The notes beneath the pieces are model-generated. The model was not told where the DNA came from. It saw only the letters and a program-made list of their open reading frames with translations, and made no database searches. The translations under genes were made by a program, and so were the position numbers. This document shows positions 57,583 to 64,000 of a stretch of 64,000 nucleotides of DNA, one piece after another (position 1 is the first letter of the stretch; each line of letters opens with the position of its first letter). The stretch lies in contig NZ_FQXG01000004.1 of assembly GCF_900129905.1 (NCBI RefSeq), positions 310,001 through 374,000 of the forward strand, written 5' to 3'. This DNA is from Ferrimonas marina (GTDB lineage: Bacteria > Pseudomonadota > Gammaproteobacteria > Enterobacterales > Shewanellaceae).

Positions 57583-57727
57583 ATTCGTCCTACTGCAGTG
57601 AAAAGAATTACGGTCAAATGCAAACCCGAAATTCTAACCGAAACCGGGCCATGCTGCCCAGTCTGCCGTCGTCCGAATGCGCAACGCTCGGCATAAAGCT
57701 TTTCATGGTCACATGAACGACATTTTC

Positions 57728-57754
57728 TCAAGTTGTGGGTCAAGCCGTCGATAA
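57728..57754 (+). promoter_or_regulatory. Sigma-28 (FliA) promoter of the chemoreceptor gene
   Basis: TCAAGTTG (57728-57735), exactly 11 bases, then GTCGATAA (57747-57754). Consensus is TAAAGTTT-N11-GCCGATAA; 6/8 and 7/8 matches with correct spacing. About 65 bp before the chemoreceptor start. Confidence 0.72.
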
Positions 57755-57819
57755 ACCAAGTTAAGCGGAAGTAATTCTCCTGTTCCCTGAATTACTGCAG
57801 TACCGAAGAAGATGTAAAC

Positions 57820-59661
57820 ATGACCCTCTCCTCCCTCAGTCACAAGGTGGCCCTGGCCATCGCGTTGCTCTGCTCCAGTGCGGTGGCACTGGTTCTGGTG
57901 CTCTCCTATAACAACGACAAGCGCCTGCTGCAGCAGCGACTGGACCAGCAGGTTCAGGTCCTGGCCCAGCAACAAACCCGTCAGATCGCCGATTGGCTGC
58001 AAAGCCACCAGGACCGCCTGGCGGCGGTGTCACTCGACGCCAATGCCGTGGCCAGCTTGCAACAGGCCGAGGCCTCCGGCGATTTTGCCGCGGTCTACTT
58101 TGGTGGCCGAGACGGTCAGGTGCTGGACTCAGACCCCAGCGTCGACTGGGGCGATACCGATCCGCGCCAGCGCCCCTGGTACCAGCTGGCCTGGCAGCAA
58201 CAGCAGGCGATCGTGACCGAGCCCTACACCGACATCGGTTACGGCACCCAGGTGGTAACCCTGGCTCAGCCGGTGGCCACTGGGGTGGTAGCCGGCGATC
58301 TACCGCTGGAGCGCCTGGCCAGCAGCCTGCAGGCGATCGACCTGCCGGCCAAGGGGCAGCTACTGCTGGTCCAGGGCAATCGCATCATCGGCAGCGATCA
58401 GAACCAGTGGCAGGATCGCCCCCTGAGCGAGCGACTGCGGCTTAATGGCAGTGCGCTGGTCGCCGGCATGCAATCGGTACAGGATGGCGACAACCAGGGC
58501 TACTGGCTGTGGGCCAGCCCGGTGGCCAACAGCGACTGGCACCTGCTGGTGATGCTGGATGAGGCCTCGGTGATGGCGCCGCTCAACGACAGCACTAAGG
58601 TCAAGATCCCCGCCATCGCCCTGTTCCTGGGGCTGGTGCTGACCGTGCTGGTGCTGTGCATCCGTCACCTGCTCAAGCCGCTGCAGCAGGTCTCCCACGC
58701 TTTGAAGGCGATCGCCGAGGGCAACGGCGACCTGACCCAGCGCATCGAGCTGAAACAGAACGATGAGATCGGCCGCCTGGCCCAGGACTTCAACCGCTTC
58801 CTCGAGGTACAGCACGGCCTGATCCAACAGATCCGCAGCGTCAGTGGCGAGGTCAGCAGCGACGCCCGTCATGCGCTGGAACGCAGCAGCCGCAGCGCCG
58901 CCGTGATGCAGAGTCAGCAGGGAGAGCTGAGCCAGCTGGCCACCGCCATCACCCAGATGACGGCGGCCACCGAGGAGATCGCCCGCAACGCCGAGCAGAC
59001 CGCCGCTGCCGCCCAGCAATCCGCCACCAGCTCGCAACAGGGCCAAGCGGTGGTGTCGGAGAGCGGCCAAACGGTGCAGCGCCTGGCCGGCGAGATTGAG
59101 CAGGCCACCACGGTGATCAACCAGCTCAAGGCCCACACCCAGGCCATCTCCGGGATCCTCGCCACCATCCAGGGCATCGCCGAGCAGACCAACCTGCTGG
59201 CGCTGAACGCCGCCATCGAGGCGGCCCGGGCCGGGGAACAGGGCCGGGGCTTTGCCGTGGTCGCCGACGAGGTGCGGCTGCTGTCCCAGCGCACCCAGCA
59301 GAGCACCGAGGAGATCCAGGCCACCATCGAAACCCTGCAAAGCACCACCAGCGAAGCCGTGGCACAGATGGACGCCAGCCGTGAATTGGCCCACTCCAGC
59401 GTGGCCGACACCGAGGCGGCCAACCTGGCTCTGGGGGAGATCACCCAGGCGGTCAATGCCATCTCCGACATGGCCACCCAGATCGCCACCGCGGTGGAGG
59501 AGCAAACCCAGGTAGCGGGTGAGATCCACCACAACACCCGGCGCATGGCAGACAGCGGCCAGTCGCTGGCGACCGAAGCCCAACAGGGTGAGAGCGAAGC
59601 CCAGCAACTGCAGGACAAGGCCGACCAACTGACCCAGCGGGTCAGTGCTTTCCGCCTCTAA
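57820..59661 (+). CDS. Methyl-accepting chemotaxis protein, dCache-type sensor
   Basis: 613 residues: helix about 8-30, periplasmic ligand domain (about 31-260) with [11 protein letters not shown] and [19 protein letters not shown], motifs of the dCache_1 fold; second helix ([19 protein letters not shown]); HAMP (about 295-345); signalling domain with the hairpin [34 protein letters not shown]. PWYxxA and the downstream Y/G-x-T pattern are compatible with amine or amino-acid ligands, but the ligand-binding residues are not resolved. No CheR-tethering pentapeptide at the C terminus. A sigma-28 promoter precedes it. Confidence 0.95.
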   Translation: MTLSSLSHKVALAIALLCSSAVALVLVLSYNNDKRLLQQRLDQQVQVLAQQQTRQIADWLQSHQDRLAAVSLDANAVASLQQAEASGDFAAVYFGGRDGQVLDSDPSVDWGDTDPRQRPWYQLAWQQQQAIVTEPYTDIGYGTQVVTLAQPVATGVVAGDLPLERLASSLQAIDLPAKGQLLLVQGNRIIGSDQNQWQDRPLSERLRLNGSALVAGMQSVQDGDNQGYWLWASPVANSDWHLLVMLDEASVMAPLNDSTKVKIPAIALFLGLVLTVLVLCIRHLLKPLQQVSHALKAIAEGNGDLTQRIELKQNDEIGRLAQDFNRFLEVQHGLIQQIRSVSGEVSSDARHALERSSRSAAVMQSQQGELSQLATAITQMTAATEEIARNAEQTAAAAQQSATSSQQGQAVVSESGQTVQRLAGEIEQATTVINQLKAHTQAISGILATIQGIAEQTNLLALNAAIEAARAGEQGRGFAVVADEVRLLSQRTQQSTEEIQATIETLQSTTSEAVAQMDASRELAHSSVADTEAANLALGEITQAVNAISDMATQIATAVEEQTQVAGEIHHNTRRMADSGQSLATEAQQGESEAQQLQDKADQLTQRVSAFRL

Positions 59662-59718
59662 GCCACCCCACCCAGCCGGGTCGCTCAACAGAGTGGCCCG
59701 GTTTTCTATACTGGCAGC

Positions 59719-60693
59719 ATGGCTACTCCCCGCTGCCGCTATCAAGACCCACACCAGCACGCCTGCCCGGAACCCGCCGGTGCCAGTGGCTACTGCTATT
59801 GGCACGATCCCGACCTGCCCAAGCTGCATCCCGATGACCCGGCCCGGCTAAGCCGACTGGCCCGCCAGGGGGGCCTGCTGCGTGGTCTGCAACTGCGCCG
59901 GGCCAAGCTGGCCGAGGTGGACCTTAATCAGCCGCGGGACGCCGGCAGCGGCTACGACCTGCGCGATGGCGATCTGTACCGGGCGGACCTGCGCAAGGCC
60001 CACCTGTATCGGGCCGATCTGCGCGGCTGCAACCTGATGAAGGCGGATCTGCGTGGCGCCAACCTCAACCAGGCCCGCCTGGCCGGGGCCAACCTGTTGG
60101 GCATCAAGCTCGGCGGCGCACGCATCGAACAACTGCAGTTGGGTGAATCGCTGTGGCAGGAGCAGCAGGCGCGGCAACGGCCTGATCGCGATGGGGCGCT
60201 GCCGCTGTACCAGGAGGCGGAGCAGATCTACCGGGACCTGCGCCGGGCAGCACAGAACCATGGCTGCTATGCCCTGGCCTCACAGTGTGCCCATCGGGAA
60301 CTGACCATGCGGCGCAAGCAGCTGCCACGGTTCAGCCCGTTAAGGGCCTTCTCCAAGCTGGTGGATCTGATCTGCGGCTACGGCGAGGCACCGCAGCGGG
60401 TGGTGTTGTTTGGCGCGGTGGTGATGCTGATCTGCGCCGGGCTCTATGGTATCGGCGGGATACTGGACCTGGGTCAGTACCGCAGCTTCGCTTCGCTGCC
60501 CAGCTGGCGGGAGCTGCCGCAGCTGTTGGCCAGCTGCCTCTACTACTCCATCGTCACCTTCACCACCTTAGGCTACGGCGACATCGCCCCGGCCCCGGGA
60601 TTCTCCCGGCTGGTCGCCGCCTGCGAGGCACTGATCGGCAGCTTCTCTCTGGCCCTGCTGGTGGTGAGCTTCGCAAAGAAAATGACGAGATGA
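59719..60693 (+). CDS. Pentapeptide-repeat protein fused to a K+-channel pore
   Basis: 324 residues. N terminus has a Cys/His cluster (CRYQDPHQHACPEPAGASGYCYWHD) that could hold zinc. Residues about 55-140 form A(D/N)Lxx pentapeptide repeats (YRADLRKAHLYRADLRGCNLMKADLRGANL), a right-handed beta-helix. Then a basic linker and two helices around the pore: VVLFGAVVMLICAGLYGIGG, P-loop with TFTTLGYGDIAP (selectivity filter), and LVAACEALIGSFSLALLVVSFAKK. A two-helix potassium channel gated or anchored by a cytosolic beta-helix is inferred. 57 bp after the chemoreceptor on the same strand. Confidence 0.88.
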   Translation: MATPRCRYQDPHQHACPEPAGASGYCYWHDPDLPKLHPDDPARLSRLARQGGLLRGLQLRRAKLAEVDLNQPRDAGSGYDLRDGDLYRADLRKAHLYRADLRGCNLMKADLRGANLNQARLAGANLLGIKLGGARIEQLQLGESLWQEQQARQRPDRDGALPLYQEAEQIYRDLRRAAQNHGCYALASQCAHRELTMRRKQLPRFSPLRAFSKLVDLICGYGEAPQRVVLFGAVVMLICAGLYGIGGILDLGQYRSFASLPSWRELPQLLASCLYYSIVTFTTLGYGDIAPAPGFSRLVAACEALIGSFSLALLVVSFAKKMTR

Positions 60694-60699
60694 GGGGGG

Positions 60700-60790
60700 C
60701 CGGATTGCCCGGCTTCCAGTCAGGGCTCCGCCCGGCTACGCGCCCCGCTCTGACTCCCCTTTGCCTCCAGTCGGTGCTTTTCCTCATTCT
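60700..60790 (+). repeat. Diverged copy C of the 3'-flanking repeat
   Basis: Directly after the channel gene, same orientation. GGATTGCCCGGCTTCCAGTC and CCCCTTTGCCTCCAGTCGG correspond to the start and the CCCGTTTGCCTCCAATCG block of copies A and B, with a changed middle. Similarity is partial. Confidence 0.5.
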
Positions 60791-60914
60791 CACCCAATGA
60801 GCCTGCGGCACCGGAGCAAATCCTAACGGCATGATTGGTACTGAGTCCCGCTCTGATTTCTAATTTCAGTTTCCCGGAGACCAGCGATGAGCAAAATAAA
60901 TGGGGAAATTGCAT

Positions 60915-61143
60915 GGGGGACTGCGCCTACCCGGCTTTTCGCCGACCTAGAGCCACCTGAGCGGAATGAATTGAGATTGAGGACGTAGGCCTGGATGGCC
61001 GGAGAGCCGAGCGGAGACAAGGATGTCGACTCTCGGCGGTGCCTCATTAGCAATTCAAGAGAGCGAGGAACCGGTGGCGATTGGAGGCAAGCGGGGTTCC
61101 AAGGGGGCGGCTCGCCCCCTTGGTTGCTGCCGGCAACCCGACA
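60915..61143 (-). repeat. Copy B of the 3'-flanking repeat
   Basis: Starts four bases past the recJ stop, in recJ's orientation. The first 64 bases (61143-61080) match 17309-17372 nearly throughout, including hairpins GGTTGC-CGGCA-GCAACC and AAGGGGGCG/CGCCCCCTT. Weaker similarity (GAGTCGACATCC, GTCTCCGC, GGCCATCC, GTCGGCGAA) continues to about 60915. With copy C it fills the 450-bp gap 60694-61146; I see no gene there. Confidence 0.72.
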
Positions 61144-61146
61144 AAA

Positions 61147-62871
61147 CTACTTAGCCGCCAGGTACTCCACCATCAGCTGGACGCTGTCGCGGCCGCGCCA
61201 GTGGTTGATGTCCAGCTTGTAGGCCAACTCGACCCACTGCACGCTGGCGTTGGGCCAGGTCTTGAGGTCAACGTTGAAGGCGATGGCATCGAGCTGAACC
61301 TGGCCACAGGCACTCTCCACCGCCAGCTTCAGATGTTTCTGGCCGACCAGGCGCTGATCCAGGATACGGAACACCCCATCGAACATCGGCTCCGGGAAGT
61401 TCTGGCCCCAGGGGCCGGCATCGCGCAGCTGCATGGCGGTGTCCAGGTTAAGCAGCGGTGCCGCTAGCTCGCCATCGGACAACAGCTCACCGGTCAGTGC
61501 ACCCTCGTCCAGACTGGCCCGTACCGCGGCGTCGTACAGCTCGGCGAAGCGGTCGTAGTCCTGCTCTTTCAGGCTCAGTCCCGCCGCCATGGCGTGGCCG
61601 CCAAACTTGAGGATCAGCCCCGGGTGCTGGGTGTCGATCCCCTCCAGCAGGTCACGCATGTGCAGCCCGGGGATAGAGCGGGCCGAGCCCTTGATCTCGC
61701 CGTTGCCCGCCTCGGCAAAGGCGATCACCGGCCGGTGGTACTGCTCCTTGATGCGTGAGGCCAGGATCCCGATCACGCCCTGGTGCCAGTCACTCTGGTA
61801 CAGCGCCACCCCCCAAGGCAGACTGTCACCGCGCAGGTTCAGCCCCTCCAGTGCCCGCACAGCCTCCTCCTGCATCCCCTGCTCAATCTCCCGACGCTCG
61901 CTGTTTAGGCGATCTAGCTCCGAGGCGATCTGGCGGGCCTCCACCATGTCGTCCGCCAGCAGGCAGGCTATGCCCAATGACATATCATCCAAACGACCGG
62001 CGGCGTTCAGCCGCGGCCCCACGGCGAAGCCGAGATCCGAGGCCACCAGGCGGCTGGGTTCGCGACCGGCCACCTCCAGCAAGGCGCGGATCCCCGGGCG
62101 ACAGCGGCCGGCACGGATACGGCGAATGCCCTGGTGCACCAGCAAGCGGTTGTTGTGATCCAGCGGCACCACGTCCGCCACCGTGCCCAAGGCGACGATG
62201 TCCAGCAGCTCTGCCATGTTGGGCAGCGGGATACCCTGTTGGGCAAACCAGTCGCGCTGACGCAACTCATTGCGCAGCGCCAGCATCAGGTAGAAGGCCA
62301 CTCCCACCCCAGCCATGGCGTTAGAGGCAAAGGGGCAGCTGTCCCGGTTGGGGTTGATGATCACGTCGGCGTCCGGCAGCGTCGCGCCGGGCAGGTGGTG
62401 ATCGGTCACTACTACCGTCATGCCGGCGTCCTTGGCCGCCTGCACCCCGGCGTGGGCGGAGATCCCGTTGTCCACGGTGATCAGCAGCTCGGCCCCGGCC
62501 TGCTGGGCCAGCTCCACCAGGGCGGGACTGAGGCCATAGCCGTAGTCGAACCGGTTGGGCACCAGGTAATCGACAAACTCCGCCCCCATGGCACGCATCG
62601 CCAGCAGGGTCAGGGCGCTGGAGGTGGCGCCGTCGGCATCGAAGTCACCGACGATCAGCACCCGACGGCGGGCCGCCAGGGCATCCGCCAGGATCCGGGC
62701 CCCTTCGGCCGCCCCGGACAGGGTGGCGGGGTTGAGCAGATCGGTCAGCTCCAGCGATAACTCCCCCGGGGCCGCCATGCCGCGGCGGGCGTAGATCTGG
62801 CGGATCAGGGGGGCAATATCGGCAGGCAGATGGCTGTCATCGACGGTGGGGCGGCGGACCAGGTTGACCAT
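61147..62871 (-). CDS. recJ: Single-stranded-DNA exonuclease RecJ
   Basis: 574 residues. DHH-family 5'-3' exonuclease in recombination and mismatch repair. Metal motifs: VGDFDADGATSSAL (DxD), VTVDNGISA (as ITVDNGI), VVTDHHLPG (DHH), LDIVALGTVADVVPL; DHHA1 domain KFGGHAMAAGLSLK; C-terminal OB domain. ATG 62871 gives MVNLVRRPTV. Order dsbC-recJ-prfB is that of Shewanella, although here the channel and chemoreceptor genes lie between recJ and prfB. Confidence 0.96.
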   Translation of the reverse strand: MVNLVRRPTVDDSHLPADIAPLIRQIYARRGMAAPGELSLELTDLLNPATLSGAAEGARILADALAARRRVLIVGDFDADGATSSALTLLAMRAMGAEFVDYLVPNRFDYGYGLSPALVELAQQAGAELLITVDNGISAHAGVQAAKDAGMTVVVTDHHLPGATLPDADVIINPNRDSCPFASNAMAGVGVAFYLMLALRNELRQRDWFAQQGIPLPNMAELLDIVALGTVADVVPLDHNNRLLVHQGIRRIRAGRCRPGIRALLEVAGREPSRLVASDLGFAVGPRLNAAGRLDDMSLGIACLLADDMVEARQIASELDRLNSERREIEQGMQEEAVRALEGLNLRGDSLPWGVALYQSDWHQGVIGILASRIKEQYHRPVIAFAEAGNGEIKGSARSIPGLHMRDLLEGIDTQHPGLILKFGGHAMAAGLSLKEQDYDRFAELYDAAVRASLDEGALTGELLSDGELAAPLLNLDTAMQLRDAGPWGQNFPEPMFDGVFRILDQRLVGQKHLKLAVESACGQVQLDAIAFNVDLKTWPNASVQWVELAYKLDINHWRGRDSVQLMVEYLAAK

Positions 62872-62881
62872 AGAACACACT

Positions 62882-62914
62882 CAAAACGAAAACGGTGCGC
62901 CAATGCGCACCGTT
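62882..62914 (-). terminator. Terminator after dsbC
   Basis: AACGGTGCGC-ATTG-GCGCACCGTT followed by TTCGTTTT on the minus strand, between dsbC and recJ. Its tail is imperfect, so readthrough into recJ is likely. Confidence 0.72.
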
Positions 62915-62969
62915 AGAACCTTGGATTAGCACACAGGGTAATGGCATTGCCCCCCGTGTCACAAGGGCA

Positions 62970-63680
62970 TTACTGACTTTGCAGGCTCATCAGCAGCCGC
63001 TCCGGCGGCAGGTAACCAGGCACCATGGTACCGTCCTCCAGCACCATCGCCGGGGTGCCATTCACCCCGAAGGTGGCGCCTAGGGCGTAGTGAGCGCCAA
63101 CCGAGTCCGCCGCGGTACAGCGGGCACCGCTGGCTTTGCCACTGGCCTTGGCCTGTGTCATCGCCTGCTGCTGGTCCTTGGCACACCACACCTTCTCCAT
63201 CTCGGTCCAGGCCTGGGAGTTCTGACCACCACGGGGGAAGGCCAGGTAACGGATGGTGATGCCACGGGCGTTGTAGTCGGCCATATCATCGTGCAGCTTG
63301 CGGCAGTAGCCGCAGCTGATGTCGGTGAACACGGTGACCACATACTTCTCTTTGTCGGCTGGGAACACGATCATCGAGTCCTCCACCTGGCTGAGCATGT
63401 CTTGGCGTACCTTGCCCATGGTTTGCTCGGTCAGGTTGACCATGCCGTTGTCCATGTCATAGACATTGCCATGGATCAGGCGGCTGCCATCGGCGCTGAC
63501 GTACAGCAGCCCCTGGGGCGTCACCACCTCAAAGAAGCCCGCTATGGGTGCGGGGTTGAGCTCACTGGCGGGGATCCCCAGCTTCTCTTCCAAGGCCGCT
63601 TTGGCCGCGCTGCTGTCCGCCTCGGCCTGCACGCCGAAGCTCAGGGCACCGGCCAGGAAAAAACCTAGGGCTCGTTTCAT
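62970..63680 (-). CDS. dsbC: Thiol:disulfide isomerase DsbC
   Basis: 236 residues with a signal peptide (FFLAGALSFGVQA). N-terminal dimerisation domain (about 20-80, ELNPAPIAGFFEVVTPQGLLYVSADG), then a thioredoxin domain with active site DISCGYCRKLH (CGYC) and cis-Pro GVNGTPAMVLEDG. Proofreads wrong disulfides in periplasmic proteins, kept reduced by DsbD. ATG 63680 with AAGGAT seven bases upstream is preferred to the ATG three codons earlier. Confidence 0.95.
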   Translation of the reverse strand: MKRALGFFLAGALSFGVQAEADSSAAKAALEEKLGIPASELNPAPIAGFFEVVTPQGLLYVSADGSRLIHGNVYDMDNGMVNLTEQTMGKVRQDMLSQVEDSMIVFPADKEKYVVTVFTDISCGYCRKLHDDMADYNARGITIRYLAFPRGGQNSQAWTEMEKVWCAKDQQQAMTQAKASGKASGARCTAADSVGAHYALGATFGVNGTPAMVLEDGTMVPGYLPPERLLMSLQSQ

Positions 63681-63803
63681 TTCGTCCATCCTTCTTGTAT
63701 TGCGACGGTAATTAGACCGGCAAAGGTCGCCAAAACTTACCGCAGAACCCCAACCATTGCCACCGGCAGGCCTGATGTTCATGAGCTTCGACCCGGCACC
63801 GCA

Positions 63804-64000
63804 CTACTGGCGGGGGTGGTGTTCATGGTGCAGCGCCTGCAAACGGGCCTGGGCCACATGGGTGTAGATCTGGGTCGTGGAGAGGTCGCTATGCCCCAAC
63901 AACAGCTGTACGACCCTCAGATCCGCCCCATGGTTCAACAGATGAGTAGCAAAGGCGTGTCGCAGGGTGTGGGGCGACAGCGGCTTGCTGATCCCCGTTA
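63804..64000 (-). CDS. xerD: Tyrosine recombinase XerD, C-terminal part (gene runs off window)
   Basis: 65 codons of the catalytic C terminus, ending at TAG 63806-63804. Motifs: [24 protein letters not shown] (Box II HxLR), [16 protein letters not shown] with nucleophile Tyr. With XerC it resolves chromosome dimers at dif. The position before dsbC and recJ distinguishes XerD from XerC. The rest lies beyond 64000. Confidence 0.93.
   Translation of the reverse strand, partial: TGISKPLSPHTLRHAFATHLLNHGADLRVVQLLLGHSDLSTTQIYTHVAQARLQALHHEHHPRQ

Noticed and set aside
58360-59829. 489-codon open frame antisense to the chemoreceptor
   Set aside because: Gly/Leu-rich shadow of the repetitive Ala/Gln coiled-coil codons of the signalling domain.
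60823-61053. 76-codon minus-strand frame in the recJ/channel gap
   Set aside because: Lies within the diverged repeat copy; no ribosome site or domain, probably a translation of repeat sequence.

Overview
The window looks like chromosome of a marine, respiratory gammaproteobacterium of the Shewanella/Ferrimonas kind, with Ferrimonas the best guess. Grounds: high GC, dense short-spaced genes, a periplasmic tetraheme flavocytochrome c fumarate reductase, the xerD-dsbC-recJ-prfB-lysS gene order, an ECF sigma/ChrR pair with a cyclopropane-synthase operon, and several lipoproteins and outer-membrane barrels. The taxonomic call is an inference from gene content. No rRNA, tRNA, CRISPR array, prophage or transposase gene was seen.

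Layout. 1-4539: 3' part of a multi-PAS hybrid sensor kinase overlapping an HD-GYP response regulator. 4569-6625: HIT, YaeQ and an FKBP lipoprotein. 6636-13566: a singlet-oxygen-type stress locus, made of a six-gene minus-strand operon (SDR, FAD oxidoreductase, DUF1365, Cfa, chalcone-isomerase-like, DUF3833) facing a plus-strand LON-domain gene, an ECF sigma factor and its ChrR-type zinc anti-sigma. 13633-17238: DsbA-like lipoprotein, small lipoprotein, Bcr-type exporter and divergent LysR regulator. 17642-21283: two outer-membrane barrels divergent from a DUF4056 lipoprotein. 21545-23986: a eukaryotic-type AdoMet decarboxylase and a diguanylate cyclase. 24070-30844: cobalamin genes (membrane protein, adenosyltransferase, riboswitch-btuB, cobO) around a CHMI-like isomerase, YceH and a MarR/MATE pair. 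31092-37224: a large propeller lipoprotein and three alpha/beta-hydrolase or unknown genes. 37446-41622: metH with a MetJ box, then a GFA protein. 41736-44388: a 50-residue gene, a 265-bp MITE-like element, an exported ADP-ribosylglycohydrolase-like protein and two small ORFs. 44472-48780: gltS, sixA-like, type II NADH dehydrogenase and a porin. 49060-53204: fccA with a CRP-like site, a LysR regulator and a convergent DASS transporter. 53472-64000: small membrane proteins, GNAT, lysS, prfB (programmed frameshift), a chemoreceptor with a sigma-28 promoter, a pentapeptide/K+-channel fusion, recJ, dsbC and the end of xerD.

How the genes fit together. The B12 genes (uptake, adenosylation, a riboswitch) serve metH in the same window. 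The Rpo/ChrR locus probably senses photo-oxidative stress and remodels membrane fatty acids. fccA, the DASS carrier and the LysR gene between them suggest anaerobic C4-dicarboxylate respiration. Several intergenic regions carry clear operators or promoters: LysR dyad, MarR palindromes, MetJ box, CRP site, sigma-28 promoter and ECF promoters. A diverged repeat family sits just 3' of three genes in matching orientation, and two of its copies converge in the 60.7-61.1 kb gap.
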